A stretch of 64,000 nucleotides of DNA from Exiguobacterium aurantiacum (lineage in GTDB: Bacteria; Bacillota; Bacilli; Exiguobacteriales; Exiguobacteriaceae). The notes beneath the pieces are model-generated. The model saw only the letters and a list, made by a program, of their open reading frames with translations, had not been told where the DNA came from and did not search any database. A program made the translations under genes and the position numbers. How positions within the stretch are numbered: position 1 is the stretch's first letter; each line of letters opens with the position of its first letter. The DNA is taken from positions 276,501-340,500 of the forward strand of contig NZ_CP101462.1 of assembly GCF_024362205.1 (NCBI RefSeq). The letters run 5' to 3'. Below, piece by piece: positions 32,941 to 41,961 of the stretch.

Positions 32941-33067
32941 TTCGCTGTGTATGTTGTAATTGCTGTTCAAATCGAAGTTGGACTAGTTCTGCCGTCGGTG
33001 CCATTCGTTCGATGAACGAATCTAAACGTTTCGCCGTGTCTCGATCTGATTCCTTGAACACGCGCAT
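32921..33067 (-). CDS. Small unknown protein, 48 residues
   Basis: ATG 33067 has GAGGTG six to seven bases upstream. The product begins MRVFKESDRDTAKRLDSFIE and continues as a charged amphipathic helix rich in Arg, Glu and Gln, ending RKGQAKA. The TGA stop lies inside the terminator palindrome (32921-32923), so the last codons and the hairpin coincide. No family recognised. The good ribosome site, coding bias and dedicated terminator support it as a real gene; it is convergent with the ATP-grasp gene across the IS. Confidence 0.6.
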   Translation of the reverse strand: MRVFKESDRDTAKRLDSFIERMAPTAELVQLRFEQQLQHTQRKGQAKA

Positions 33068-33144
33068 CGTTGTTCACCTCATTGATCATTGTTATGTTGC
33101 TTCTACAACAATGATTCCCGAGGGCGTGATGGCGTAAACCTCGT

Positions 33145-33924
33145 TCAGCCGAGGAATGTGCCAAGTTCTTCTTTAGGCAAGATGTTCCCGACGTAAAAGT
33201 CGCCGAACTCGCCATATTTGGCACTGACTTCGTCAAAGCGCATCTCATAGACAATTTTCTTAAACTGGAGCGAGTCTTCAGCGAACAACGTGACGCCCCA
33301 TTCCCAACCGTCGAAACCGGTCGAGCCGCCGATGAACTGTTGAATCTTACCGGCATAGCTGCGGCCGATCATGCTGTGGCGATACATGAGCTCTTTACGC
33401 TCATCCATCGACAACGAATACCAGTTGTCTCCGTCACGGCGCGCCTTGCTCATCGGATAGAAGCAGATGTGGGCCGCTTTCGGGAGCGTCGGATAGAGAC
33501 GGGCCCGGATGTGCGGGTTCTCGTACGGGTCGCCGTCCCCTGAACCGCGGTACATGCCGAGTTCGATGACAGAGACATACGAATAGCTTGGAATCATATA
33601 ATCGTACAATTTCGTCTTGCGGAGGGCGAGTTCGACTTGCTCGAGCTCTTTGAACGTCGGACGAAGGACCATCAAGACGACGTCCGCTTTTTGGCCAAGG
33701 ATCGAATAGAAGGCGTGACTCCCTTCACCACGTGTCTCGACATCTTCGAGTGAGCCGAGGAAAGCGACGAACTCGTCAATCATCTCTTGACGCGCGGTTG
33801 GGTCGACTGTTTTTAAACGAGTCCAATCGATGGAGCGGAAATCATGGAGCGTATACCAACCGTCTAACGTGGCGGCTGCGTGTTGCGTATCGGTTGTCGG
33901 TGTTGGTGCTGGACGTTCTGACAT
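33145..33924 (-). CDS. hemQ: Coproheme decarboxylase / HemQ (chlorite-dismutase family)
   Basis: 259 residues, the usual length for Gram-positive HemQ, which turns coproheme III into heme b with peroxide as the last step of heme synthesis. Recognised segments: [13 protein letters not shown] at the start, [47 protein letters not shown], the [20 protein letters not shown] loop (coproheme propionate contacts, catalytic Tyr region) and [23 protein letters not shown] 33924 follows AAAGGAG. hemQ next to pta in divergent order is the standard Bacillales arrangement and supports the call. Confidence 0.95.
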   Translation of the reverse strand: MSERPAPTPTTDTQHAAATLDGWYTLHDFRSIDWTRLKTVDPTARQEMIDEFVAFLGSLEDVETRGEGSHAFYSILGQKADVVLMVLRPTFKELEQVELALRKTKLYDYMIPSYSYVSVIELGMYRGSGDGDPYENPHIRARLYPTLPKAAHICFYPMSKARRDGDNWYSLSMDERKELMYRHSMIGRSYAGKIQQFIGGSTGFDGWEWGVTLFAEDSLQFKKIVYEMRFDEVSAKYGEFGDFYVGNILPKEELGTFLG

Positions 33925-34054
33925 TAAAAAAACTCCTTTCGAGACTAGGCTTCGCTGACTATTTTACCATACACGATTGACCGCCTGGCAAATTTGGGGC
34001 TGCTGTGAGGCTAGTCACACTTCGAGCCGGGTAAAGAGGTAGAGAACAGGTTTT

Positions 34055-34069
34055 ATGAAAACGGCTTCA
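34055..34069. promoter_or_regulatory. Candidate cre site upstream of pta
   Basis: ATGAAAACGGCTTCA fits WTGNAANCGNWNNCW with one mismatch. CcpA activates pta in Bacillus. A candidate promoter with TTTATT (34158-34163) and TATAAT (34181-34186, 17-base spacing) lies about 90 bases downstream, which is farther than in B. subtilis. Confidence 0.45.
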
Positions 34070-34262
34070 CAACAGCCTGTATCAGTCGATAAGATCAAAC
34101 TGTTCTATCCATATAATGATTGATTTCAAGCGATTTATGACGAAATGGGCAGAATAGTTTATTTTAAAAAACGTACTGTGTATAATAAAACTCGCATATG
34201 GACGAGAGCGTCCGAGAGAGAAAAAATCCGATTTCTTCTAATCGAAAAGGAGTTCATTCACT

Positions 34263-35252
34263 ATGAAACTATTTGACACGTTGAAACAAAAAGTCAGCCC
34301 GATTCGCCCGACCATCGTCTTCCCAGAAGGCGTTGACGAGCGCGTCCTCGGCGCCGCGGTTCGTTTGAAGAATGACGGCATGGTCGAACCGATCGTCATC
34401 GGACCAAAAGCTGAGCTTGAAGCGGTCGCTGCGAAGCACGGCTTTGACATCTCAGGTTTGACGCAATACGACCCAGCGACGTACGAAGACATCGACACAC
34501 TCGTCGAGTCATTCGTCGAACGCCGTAAAGGTAAAGCGACACCGGAACAGGCACGTGAATTATTATCGTCAGACGTGAACTACTTCGGTACGATGCTCGT
34601 CCACACAGGAAAAGCAGAAGGTCTTGTCTCAGGCGCGATGCATGCGACAGCCGACACGGTTCGTCCGGCCCTTCAAATCATCAAGATGCAAACAGGCATC
34701 AAAAAGACGTCAGGCGTCTTCATCATGGTACGTGACGACGAGCAGTACGTCTTCTCGGACTGCGCAATCAACATCGCACCGGACGCGGCTGACCTCGCCG
34801 AAAACGCCTACTTGTCAGCGTTGACAGCGAAGACGTTCGGCATCGAGCCACAAGTCGCGCTCCTCAGCTTCTCGACAAAAGGTTCAGCGAAATCGCCAGA
34901 GACGGAGAAAGTCATCGAAGCGACACGTCTCGCCAAAGAGAAGGCACCAAACCTTCCAATCGACGGCGAACTTCAATTCGATGCGGCGTTCGTACCGAGC
35001 GTGGCGGCGAAGAAAGCACCAGGCTCTGAAGTAGCCGGGAATGCGAACGTCTTCGTCTTCCCAAGCCTCGAAGCCGGAAACATCGGCTACAAGATGGTTC
35101 AACGTTTCGGCGGATTCGAAGCGATTGGACCGATCCTTCAAGGCCTCAACAAGCCGGTCAACGACTTGTCGCGTGGCTGTAACGAAGAGGACGTCTACAA
35201 ATTGACGCTCATCACAGCGGCACAAGCCATCGACGAGCGCAACGAAGCGTAA
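34263..35252 (+). CDS. pta: Phosphate acetyltransferase
   Basis: 329 residues, the short single-domain Pta type of Bacillota. Motifs: IVFPEGVDERVLGAAVRL, GTMLVHTGKAEGLVSGAMHA, FIMVRDDEQYVFSDCAINI, LSFSTKGSAKSPETEKVIEA, DGELQFDAAFVP, NVFVFPSLEAGNIGYK and the end GPILQGLNKPVNDLSRGC. It interconverts acetyl-CoA and acetyl phosphate in overflow metabolism. ATG 34263 follows AAAAGGAG. Its codon use is strongly biased to common codons, in line with high expression. Confidence 0.97.
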   Translation: MKLFDTLKQKVSPIRPTIVFPEGVDERVLGAAVRLKNDGMVEPIVIGPKAELEAVAAKHGFDISGLTQYDPATYEDIDTLVESFVERRKGKATPEQARELLSSDVNYFGTMLVHTGKAEGLVSGAMHATADTVRPALQIIKMQTGIKKTSGVFIMVRDDEQYVFSDCAINIAPDAADLAENAYLSALTAKTFGIEPQVALLSFSTKGSAKSPETEKVIEATRLAKEKAPNLPIDGELQFDAAFVPSVAAKKAPGSEVAGNANVFVFPSLEAGNIGYKMVQRFGGFEAIGPILQGLNKPVNDLSRGCNEEDVYKLTLITAAQAIDERNEA

Positions 35253-35255
35253 GTC

Positions 35256-35288
35256 AAAAGCATCCTTCCTGAGCGGTGGATGCTTTTT
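35256..35288 (+). terminator. Terminator of pta
   Basis: AAAAGCATCC / GGATGCTTTT stem with a 12-base loop and T run. Confidence 0.85.
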
Positions 35289-35329
35289 TTGTGGTCACAT
35301 TGTAAACTATTGGAAAAGGGGGCGAGGAA

Positions 35330-36049
35330 ATGGACGAAGTGGAAGACATCATCACATTGCCGGAAGGGCATCGGTACGCCATGTTCGGTGGCGGAGATGA
35401 TTATCCGATCAAAACGTATTACGAAGGGGTGTTTGAAACGGTATTCGTCGTGTTTCATCCGTTTCTAGTCCCGAAAAACGACCCGACAGCGGTTGACCGT
35501 TATGTCGAGATGGATAAAAACGAGGTCGAACAGCAATTTCGGGCCATCACCTGGGCTGATATGCGTCGCCGACTTGGTTTCGATGACATCAAACGCATCG
35601 ATCACGCGCTCCGGACGATGATTGGAGCGCTGAAACCGCACGCCGAAGATCAAGAAGGTGCGAATCGAATCATCGAATCTTGCGATCGCGAGAACGTACT
35701 TCCACCGGGCGAAGGGGAACTGTCTAATCTTTTAGAGAATCAGGTGTTACGAGCACTTCTTGAGATGGGAGAAAAGTGGATGTGGAGCGGGGACGAGTTC
35801 TGCACGGAACGGCATCTCATCAACATTCGGGAGACGCTAACCTCTGATACGTGGGGGGTGCGTCATCGGACGTTCTTCGGACATCAACATGATTGGCTCA
35901 TCGTACCGCCTTGGGATAGCCATTTCACGTTGATTTGTGGCAGCCGAGATTGGGTCGAACAGATGGTGAAACGTTGTGAGTTGGAAGGCTTTTATTGTCA
36001 GGACGACACGACAATCAATTGGAGTTTGTTTGACGCGAAACTGAGGTAA
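35330..36049 (+). CDS. Unknown soluble protein, 239 residues (resembles DUF2711)
   Basis: ATG 35330 has GGGGGCGAGG upstream. The protein begins acidic and contains FVVFHPFLVPKN, the helix DDIKRIDHALRTMIGALKP and a C-terminal stretch VRHRTFFGHQHDWLIVPPWD followed by SHFTLICGSRD and DDTTINWSLFD. The HDW..PPWDSHFT segment brings to mind the DUF2711 family of Bacillales, but I could not confirm this. No signal peptide or membrane helix. The rhodanese gene follows after 36 bases and may be on the same transcript. Confidence 0.75.
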   Translation: MDEVEDIITLPEGHRYAMFGGGDDYPIKTYYEGVFETVFVVFHPFLVPKNDPTAVDRYVEMDKNEVEQQFRAITWADMRRRLGFDDIKRIDHALRTMIGALKPHAEDQEGANRIIESCDRENVLPPGEGELSNLLENQVLRALLEMGEKWMWSGDEFCTERHLINIRETLTSDTWGVRHRTFFGHQHDWLIVPPWDSHFTLICGSRDWVEQMVKRCELEGFYCQDDTTINWSLFDAKLR

Positions 36050-36085
36050 ACTAGTAGGGGACAACACTTTGAAGGGGGAACCACC

Positions 36086-36385
36086 ATGCAAAACATCCAT
36101 GCAACCGAATTACGTGAAAAACTTGAGAACGGCGAATCACTCCACATCATCGACGTCCGTGAACAAGACGAGTACGATGCGGGTCACATTCCGAACGTAC
36201 CGCTCTATCCGCTGTCTGAATTTCCTGGCGTCACGGACAAGCTCGCGAAAGACAACGTCTATCACGTCATCTGCCGCTCAGGCGGCCGCAGTGTGACGGC
36301 ATGCGATTATTTGGAGTCAGAAGGCTACAAGGTTATCAACGTCGAAGGCGGCATGCTCGCTTGGGACGGTGACGTCGAAGCGTGA
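36086..36385 (+). CDS. Single-domain rhodanese
   Basis: 99 residues, cytosolic. Rhodanese motifs: HIIDVREQDEYDAGHIPNV near the start and the active-site loop CRSGGRS with the persulfide Cys, followed by INVEGGMLAW. It transfers sulfane sulfur to cyanide, thiols or proteins. ATG 36086 follows AAGGGGG. No CstR-like operator was seen here, unlike the membrane rhodanese at 12102. Its stop overlaps the start of a 54-residue membrane peptide gene (TGATG). Confidence 0.9.
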   Translation: MQNIHATELREKLENGESLHIIDVREQDEYDAGHIPNVPLYPLSEFPGVTDKLAKDNVYHVICRSGGRSVTACDYLESEGYKVINVEGGMLAWDGDVEA

Positions 36386-36549
36386 TGCTCGATAATCCAT
36401 GGGTCGCCATCCCGCTGTTGATTGCGCTTTATTTGACCGTCTATACGTTCGTCAAGCGAGTCGATGGGGACAAGTGGCGGCTCGTCTGGGCGGTCTGGAT
36501 CATCGTCATCGTCATGCTGTTGACGATTCGGCTCGTCCAAAGTCTATAG
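36385..36549 (+). CDS. Small membrane protein, 54 residues, coupled to the rhodanese
   Basis: ATG 36385 uses the A of the rhodanese TGA stop, so translation is probably coupled; no separate ribosome site is needed. The product starts MLDNPWVAIPLLIALYLTVY, a first membrane helix, then a charged turn VKRVDGDKW and a second helix RLVWAVWIIVIVMLLTIRLV. Not recognised. It ends three bases before a strong terminator, which is what a true last gene of an operon would do. It might anchor or aid the rhodanese at the membrane; inference only. Confidence 0.65.
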   Translation: MLDNPWVAIPLLIALYLTVYTFVKRVDGDKWRLVWAVWIIVIVMLLTIRLVQSL

Positions 36550-36550
36550 A

Positions 36551-36588
36551 AAAACGAGTGAAGCCCGCAGAGGCTTCACTCGTTTTTT
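36551..36588. terminator. Bidirectional terminator, rhodanese operon and folE2
   Basis: AAAACGAGTGAAGCC / GGCTTCACTCGTTTT perfect 15-bp stem with T and A runs. Confidence 0.92.
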
Positions 36589-37495
36589 AGTTATCGCGTT
36601 TATCGAATGTGATCGAAGCGATCGCATCGTGTTGGTGAATCGACTCTTCGTTGCGGCATTCGACGAAGAAGTTGACGACTTGTTTCATTTCGTACAAGTC
36701 AGCCGCGATCAAACGGACCATATCTTCAACGAAACGCGGGTTCTCGTACGCGATTTCCGTCGCACGCTTCTCATCCGGACGTTTGAGGACAGGATGAAGC
36801 GGGGCCGATGCGTTCGACTCGGCTGCCTCAAGAAGCGCGAGACGCCAGTCGAAACCGTCGAGCGAAGTTTCATCGAGACCTGCTTCAATCGTGATGTAGC
36901 CGCGTTGGTTATGGGCGCTGTACTCACTGATTTCTTTCGAGCATGGGCAAAGTGTTGTCACGTTGATGACGAGCCCGACCGTTACGCTCGCCATACCAGT
37001 CTCTAAGTTGTACGTCACGTTGTGCATGACGTCCGCGTTCATGAGACCGCTGAGACCTGTGGCTGGTGCTTTCCGGCTGAAGAACCATGGGTAACGGACC
37101 GTCAATTGACCTTCCGTCTGTTCCATACGCTCGGCGAGTTCTTGCGCGAACTCGATGAGTGAGCGGTTCGATAACGTCCAACCTTGTGTGTGGTACGCGT
37201 CGAGCTGTTCTGTCAGACGCGACATGTTGATCCCTTTACGGTCTTGGACGAGCGAAGTCGTCAACTCGAACGTAGCGACCGTCGCTTGGATACCGTCTGG
37301 CGTCTCGATGTTGACGGGGTGTTTGACGTTTGAGATGCCGACGCTGTCGAGCGCGAACAAGAAGTTTTTTGGTGTGTTTTGTAGATCGACCATTTTATCT
37401 TTTTCAGTTGGCTTCGTGCCTTTGATCGGCGGGACCGAACCGAATAATTTATGTCGTTCTGCTTTAGTAGGTAAAGCGACATGGCTTGTAGACAT
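36587..37495 (-). CDS. folE2: GTP cyclohydrolase IB (FolE2 type)
   Basis: 302 residues. FolE2 motifs: LTVRYPWFFSRKAPATGLSG, VTTLCPCSKEISEYSAHNQR with the metal-binding Cys, and VEDMVRLIAADLYEMKQVVN toward the end, with HDAIAS at the C-terminus. It makes 7,8-dihydroneopterin triphosphate, the entry to folate and queuosine, and unlike FolE does not depend on zinc alone. ATG 37495 is preceded by AAAGGAGAA. FolE2 is often kept under zinc-responsive Zur control, yet no Zur palindrome stands upstream. Monocistronic. Confidence 0.94.
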   Translation of the reverse strand: MSTSHVALPTKAERHKLFGSVPPIKGTKPTEKDKMVDLQNTPKNFLFALDSVGISNVKHPVNIETPDGIQATVATFELTTSLVQDRKGINMSRLTEQLDAYHTQGWTLSNRSLIEFAQELAERMEQTEGQLTVRYPWFFSRKAPATGLSGLMNADVMHNVTYNLETGMASVTVGLVINVTTLCPCSKEISEYSAHNQRGYITIEAGLDETSLDGFDWRLALLEAAESNASAPLHPVLKRPDEKRATEIAYENPRFVEDMVRLIAADLYEMKQVVNFFVECRNEESIHQHDAIASITFDKRDN

Positions 37496-37751
37496 AATCG
37501 GATTCTCCTTTTTTGAGAGGGCAAATGACTGCCACTCGTTCTTGTTAGGATTTTATCACGAAATGTACATCGACCGGGTACCATTTTGCTCTTTGAACAT
37601 GCTTTGAACGTGCTGACAAATTAAAAAACTTCAGCAATCGAAGAAAAGAAGATTGATTTCGATATGAATCGGGAATAAAATGTTCCTGTGAACTTAAAAA
37701 ATAGATCACTATTAAATATGAAGGAACACAACAAAAAAGGGGATGTTTTTA
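37496..37751. other. Divergent intergenic region, folE2 / TerC gene
   Basis: A/T-rich gap of about 250 bases. I see no Zur box, no preQ1 element and no yybP-ykoY manganese riboswitch. An imperfect repeat AAGAAAAGAAGATTGATTTCG lies at about 37640-37660. Promoters for both genes must be here but none is clear. Confidence 0.4.
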
Positions 37752-38582
37752 ATGGATTGGCAGTTAATCCTGCAGTACGCCTGGATCATCGTCGTACTCG
37801 TCGGTCTCGAGGGGCTACTTTCTGCAGACAACGCGCTCGTCTTGGCGGTCATGGTCAAGCACTTGCCGCGGACAGAACAGAAGAAGGCACTATTTTACGG
37901 ATTACTCGGAGCGTTCGTTTTCCGCTTCATCGCATTGTTCTTGATTTCATTCTTGATTAACGTCTGGCAAGTCCAGGCGCTCGGTGCGCTTTACTTGATT
38001 GGAATGAGTGCGCGGCACCTGTATATGACCTATAAAGCCCGTAAGATGGATCCGAAACAAGATCTCGCCGCTGAGGCGAAAGAAGAGACGGCCATCACGG
38101 AGAAGCCGGTCACGAAGAAAGAGTTCTGGTGGACGGTCGCCAAAGTCGAGTTCGCCGATATCGCCTTCGCGGTCGATTCGATTCTTGCGGCGGTCGCACT
38201 TGCGGTCAGCTTGCCGCCGCTCGGTCTCGGTGAGATTGGTGGCATCGACTCAGGTCAGTTCTTCGTCGTCTTGACAGGTGGACTCATCGGGGTCATCTTG
38301 ATGCGTTTCGCTGCTCGAGTTTTCGTCAAGCTGTTGCATCAACGTCCGACACTCGAAACGGCCGCCTTCATCATCGTCGGCTGGGTCGGTGTGAAATTGA
38401 CGGTGCTCGTTCTCGAACACCCTGGCTTCAAGGAATTGATTGCCGGTACACCGTTCGCGTTCATGGGTCTTCCGGACGGATTCGTCCACTCGACGGCATG
38501 GACCGTGTTCTTCTGGTCGGTCATGGTCGGTATCGCGGTATGGGGTTGGTTCTCTTCAAAACCGACAGCGGTCAAACATTAA
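37752..38582 (+). CDS. TerC-family membrane protein (YceF/YkoY type)
   Basis: 276 residues, seven to eight membrane helices. TerC motifs: GLEGLLSADNALVLAVMVKH at the start with conserved acidic residues, and KVEFADIAFAVDSILAAVAL in the middle, mirrored by ETAAFIIVGWVGVKLTVLVL. B. subtilis YceF and YkoY export manganese and help metalate secreted enzymes. ATG 37752 lies nine bases after AAAAGGGG; ATG 37743 is too close to it. Manganese-riboswitch control known for ykoY is absent here. Confidence 0.9.
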   Translation: MDWQLILQYAWIIVVLVGLEGLLSADNALVLAVMVKHLPRTEQKKALFYGLLGAFVFRFIALFLISFLINVWQVQALGALYLIGMSARHLYMTYKARKMDPKQDLAAEAKEETAITEKPVTKKEFWWTVAKVEFADIAFAVDSILAAVALAVSLPPLGLGEIGGIDSGQFFVVLTGGLIGVILMRFAARVFVKLLHQRPTLETAAFIIVGWVGVKLTVLVLEHPGFKELIAGTPFAFMGLPDGFVHSTAWTVFFWSVMVGIAVWGWFSSKPTAVKH

Positions 38583-38620
38583 AAAATGGTCTCTCGCCTT
38601 TATGCGAGAGACCATTTTTC
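38581..38620. terminator. Bidirectional terminator, TerC gene and mtnD
   Basis: AAAATGGTCTCTCGC / GCGAGAGACCATTTT perfect stem, six-base loop. Confidence 0.92.
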
Positions 38621-39152
38621 ATGCCGTGACGTCTTGTTTCTCGTAAATCGGCACCCAGCCCTCTGTCGTCACGAAAATGCGGACGGCGACGACTTTGCGG
38701 TCGTCTTGGAGCGTGAAGTAGTGGCGCGTGTTCACCGGCACCGAGATGAGGTCGCCCGGGTTGAGCTCGATGTTGAAGTAGCCGCGCTCGGCGTCATCGA
38801 TGGCGAAGATGCCATGGCCGCTGACGATGAAGCGGACCTCGTCATCCGTGTGGTGGTGTTCTTTTTGGAAGTTGACGAGCAGTTCGTCCAAGTTCGGCGT
38901 CGCATCCGACAACGAGATGACGTCTGCCGTCTCGTAGCCGCGGCGCTCCGATACGTCGCGAATTTCGTAACGGAACGTCGTCAAGATCGCTTGTTTGTCC
39001 TCGTCCGTCAACTGATAGTTCTCTTGCAGGTTTTCCGGGAGCTTTGTGATATCCCACTGCTCGTACAAAATCCCGCGAGACTCTAAAAAGGCACTCACTT
39101 CAGTTTGATCGACGTAACGCTCTTCGGTTTGTTGGAAATAGACAGTTGCCAT
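38619..39152 (-). CDS. mtnD: Acireductone dioxygenase
   Basis: 177 residues, cupin fold. The metal site is seen in KEHHHTDDEVRFIVSGHG (HxH and Glu) and the second His in VNTRHYF. It cleaves acireductone to the keto-acid precursor of methionine plus formate (Fe form), the late step of methionine salvage. ATG 39152 has GGAGGAACC upstream. Last gene of mtnWXBD on this strand, 13 bases after mtnB. Confidence 0.95.
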   Translation of the reverse strand: MATVYFQQTEERYVDQTEVSAFLESRGILYEQWDITKLPENLQENYQLTDEDKQAILTTFRYEIRDVSERRGYETADVISLSDATPNLDELLVNFQKEHHHTDDEVRFIVSGHGIFAIDDAERGYFNIELNPGDLISVPVNTRHYFTLQDDRKVVAVRIFVTTEGWVPIYEKQDVTA

Positions 39153-39165
39153 GGTTGGTTCCTCC

Positions 39166-39783
39166 TTATGAATGGACGCCTAGGGCGCGTAGTTTTAACG
39201 TATAGCTGAACAAGAACTCGTAAGCCTCTAAATAGCGTTTGGCCGCGGCCGGGGTCTCGCCCCAGACGGTGATGCCGTGATTGCGGATGAGGACGGCACC
39301 GGCGTTTGCCCGGATATGAGAGGCGAAAGCGGCCGCGAGCGTCGGGATGTCCGCATCGTTCTCGATAATCGGTACGCGGACGACCGCATCCTCGTCCCAA
39401 AAGCCGAGCGCCTTGATGATTTCTTGACCAGTAAAGACGACTTCGCCGGTGGCGGCATGGAGCTCGGAGATGACGTTATTGTCGACCGTATGGACGTGAA
39501 GCGAACACGTCGCGTCCGTCCGATTGAACACTTCGACGTGGAGCAGCGTCTCGGCGGATGGACGACCGTTCTGTTCGCCAATCAAGCGTCCGGCCGCGTC
39601 GACGTGAACAAAGTCGTCCGGCGTTCGTTTTCGTTTATCGCGTCCGCTCGCCGTGACGAGAAATTCGAGCGGGTCGTCGGACACGCGAATCGCCAAATTC
39701 CCACTCGTTCCGGGGAACCAGTCGCGGGCGGCGAGTTCGTCTTTAATGTCGGCGAGTTCAAGCCAACGTGCCGCAAGGCTCAT
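39166..39783 (-). CDS. mtnB: Methylthioribulose-1-phosphate dehydratase
   Basis: 205 residues, class II aldolase fold. Zinc ligands appear in [12 protein letters not shown] (HxH) and in [23 protein letters not shown] and [11 protein letters not shown] form the phosphate pocket; [10 protein letters not shown] is the tail. It dehydrates methylthioribulose-1-phosphate made by MtnA. The start overlaps the mtnX stop by four bases. Confidence 0.95.
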   Translation of the reverse strand: MSLAARWLELADIKDELAARDWFPGTSGNLAIRVSDDPLEFLVTASGRDKRKRTPDDFVHVDAAGRLIGEQNGRPSAETLLHVEVFNRTDATCSLHVHTVDNNVISELHAATGEVVFTGQEIIKALGFWDEDAVVRVPIIENDADIPTLAAAFASHIRANAGAVLIRNHGITVWGETPAAAKRYLEAYEFLFSYTLKLRALGVHS

Positions 39784-40430
39784 ACGGCCACCTCCTTCAA
39801 GTGATGGGTGATGTCGTCAAACGTCTCGAACGGGGCGTAACGGATGCCTGCGTCTTCGCAGAGCGTGATGAGTTGACCTCGGGCGTAGACGAAGTCGGCA
39901 CGCTTCGCGACCTCGAAGTCGGTCACTGAGTCGCCGATGACGATTAAGCGGTCGGCGGGATTGACGATGCGGCGAGCGAGCGTCGGTTTGCAACAGCCGC
40001 AATCGTTTGTACACTGTTCGTCGCAAGCGTGCGGCCAAGCGACGCCTACCGTCTCGTCGGAGAAGTCGGCGACGTTGCAGTAGATGTGCTCGGGATCGAC
40101 GTAGCCTGCTAAAATCGGCTGGACGAAAAAGTCCATCCCGCCGCTGACGACGTCAAACTTCCAGCCGTGGGCCCGAACCTGTTCTAAAAATGACGGGAAC
40201 CCTTGGCGGAGCGTGATCCGCTCCAACAAATAATCGCGGTAAGCCGGGGCGGCCTCGCTCGGCAATAGTTGAAACATTTGACCGACGCCGGAGCGAATGG
40301 AGATCCGTTGCTCGAGGACCGCATCTTTCAACTCGACCCAAGCCGGAGGCGCGAACGCCTTCATCAACGCGATGATATTGTCTTCGGCCGTGATCGTCCC
40401 ATCGAAGTCGCACAGGATATGGACCGTCAT
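39780..40430 (-). CDS. mtnX: 2-Hydroxy-3-keto-5-methylthiopentenyl-1-phosphate phosphatase
   Basis: 216 residues, HAD fold: nucleophile motif [11 protein letters not shown], motif II in VVSGGMDFF and motif [14 protein letters not shown] Cys-rich insert [14 protein letters not shown] is typical of Bacillus MtnX. It removes phosphate after MtnW, giving acireductone. ATG 40430 overlaps the mtnW stop (ATGA), which decides the start over GTG 40442. Confidence 0.94.
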   Translation of the reverse strand: MTVHILCDFDGTITAEDNIIALMKAFAPPAWVELKDAVLEQRISIRSGVGQMFQLLPSEAAPAYRDYLLERITLRQGFPSFLEQVRAHGWKFDVVSGGMDFFVQPILAGYVDPEHIYCNVADFSDETVGVAWPHACDEQCTNDCGCCKPTLARRIVNPADRLIVIGDSVTDFEVAKRADFVYARGQLITLCEDAGIRYAPFETFDDITHHLKEVAV

Positions 40431-41584
40431 CGGGGCGCCCACGCCTTCAACGCGGTATCGAGTTCGTCCGTCTGGCCTTCGGTTTGACCGAGGACGTGAG
40501 TGATCGCTTGTCGGAACGCACGAGCCCCGGCGGCTGCGCCGTCCGGATGACCGTGAATCCCACCGCCGGCGTTGATGACGACATCCGTTCCAAAATCACG
40601 GATGATATCGGCGACGAGTCCCGGATGAATCCCAGCTGACGGGACCGGTAAAATCGGTTTCGACCAATGTGGTTCGGTGCTCAGGTCACGAATCGCGAAC
40701 GCCTCGTCCCGCGGTGTCGCAAGGGAGCCGTACGGTGACGGGAAGAGCGTCAAATCGGCCCCCGCGAGGCGTGGGAGTTTACCGAGCAAGAGCGAATGAC
40801 TGATTGACCCGGTCAAGGCGCCGGCGAAGGCCGGATGTGCCAAGATGGGGACACGGATATCTGGGTCGTTCGCAAGTTCGCGCAGTGCGTCAAGACCGTA
40901 CGTATAGACGTTGAATAAGAGCGCCGTCGCACCGGCCTCGATGAGACGGAGCGCTTGGTCACGCAGACCGAACACGGGGCCGCTCAGCGTGATGGCATAG
41001 AGGACACGCTTCCCGGTTGCCTCGAAGTGGGCTTGAATGACATCCGCTCCGACCCGGGCCCGTTCAAGCGACGGGGTGAGCGGGTTGTCGTATAAAATCT
41101 CGTCGTCTTTGACGATATCGATGCCTCCGGCGAACTGATCGCGGAGTTGTTGCTCGAGAAACGCGAGGTCACGGCCGATGACACCTTTGAAGATGCTCAT
41201 GACGAGCGGGCGATCATGGACACCGAGTAAATCGCGAATCCCGTCGACGCCGAACTTGGCGCCTTTGAAATGGGGGGCGAGTGTCTCGGGCAACGTCAAA
41301 TCGATTAACCGAATCGAATCGTCGAGGGACAGTTTCCCGAACGTCGTCGTCAAGATGGATGAAAAGTCAGGGCTGACATTATGTAACGGATAGCGAATCG
41401 TGAAGCGGCTCGTCGTGTCCGTATGGGTAGTCGACACGACCTCACCCCGGTACGTCTGTAACTGCTCTTGCTCTAAGTGAGGCAGCTCCGTCCATGTGCC
41501 GACGGTCAGCTCGAGGGCGATTTTGTCGGCGACGGTCGCGACCGCGTCCGTTCGTTTGATTTCATATGTGGCAGTGATACTCAT
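40427..41584 (-). CDS. mtnW: RuBisCO-like 2,3-diketo-5-methylthiopentyl-1-phosphate enolase
   Basis: 385 residues, type IV RuBisCO. The loop GGIDIVKDDEILYDNP carries the lysine that is carbamylated in B. subtilis MtnW, with GIHPGLVADIIRDFG and NAGGGIHGHPDGAAAGARAF forming the phosphate end. It enolises the diketo phosphate. ATG 41584 has GGAGGAACC upstream; the frame to 41632 runs into the riboswitch terminator. First gene of the minus-strand operon behind a SAM-I riboswitch. Confidence 0.95.
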   Translation of the reverse strand: MSITATYEIKRTDAVATVADKIALELTVGTWTELPHLEQEQLQTYRGEVVSTTHTDTTSRFTIRYPLHNVSPDFSSILTTTFGKLSLDDSIRLIDLTLPETLAPHFKGAKFGVDGIRDLLGVHDRPLVMSIFKGVIGRDLAFLEQQLRDQFAGGIDIVKDDEILYDNPLTPSLERARVGADVIQAHFEATGKRVLYAITLSGPVFGLRDQALRLIEAGATALLFNVYTYGLDALRELANDPDIRVPILAHPAFAGALTGSISHSLLLGKLPRLAGADLTLFPSPYGSLATPRDEAFAIRDLSTEPHWSKPILPVPSAGIHPGLVADIIRDFGTDVVINAGGGIHGHPDGAAAGARAFRQAITHVLGQTEGQTDELDTALKAWAPR

Positions 41585-41607
41585 ATGGTTCCTCCTTCCA
41601 GGCAAAC

Positions 41608-41755
41608 AAAAAATGACCCCATGCCGAGGCAAGAGGTCATCATAAAAAATGAACTCTTATCTCTCAGCTTTCGCTGCAAGAATTAGCACCGTGCCATCTC
41701 TGGTCGGTTGCTGCGACATCATCGGGCTCGTCCCTCCGTCTGCTCTTGATAAGAA
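41608..41755 (-). ncRNA. SAM-I riboswitch of the mtnWXBD operon
   Basis: On the minus strand: P1 arms TCTTATC (41755) and GATAAGA (41655), core GGAGGGACGAGCCCGATGA, GCAGCAACCGACC, CACGGTGCTAATTC and GCTGAGAGATAAG, all SAM-I consensus elements. The terminator ATGACCTCTTGCC / GGCATGGGGTCAT with U run follows (41640-41608). Methionine or SAM excess would stop the operon. Confidence 0.93.
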
Positions 41756-41897
41756 TGTGATTTGAAGTTGTGAAATTTAATTGAATTTTTGCATAGATTC
41801 GTCACGTCGTCAATTCCTTTTTTTCCAAAAAAAATATTCTGGGAAGTTGTTTCCATATATGCACAAAAAAAGACGGAGGTGCACCGAGAAAATGACG

Positions 41898-41927
41898 TTG
41901 ACAATTGTGACATCGAGTCCGTAATAT
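41898..41927 (+). promoter_or_regulatory. Promoter of the mtnK operon
   Basis: -35 TTGACA (41898-41903), 18-base spacer, -10 TAATAT (41922-41927), about 35 bases before the SAM-I aptamer. Confidence 0.65.
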
Positions 41928-41961
41928 TCATCACATAAGTTCACCGAATCGAATAATACAC

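Noticed and set aside
32967-33356. 129-residue minus-strand frame near hemQ
   Set aside because: It is out of frame with hemQ and overlaps it; the 48-residue gene at 32921-33067 in another frame has the ribosome site.
36587-37742. Zur box, preQ1 riboswitch or manganese riboswitch near folE2 and the TerC gene
   Set aside because: I looked for the TCGTAAT-N-ATTACGA palindrome and for the conserved riboswitch cores and found none.
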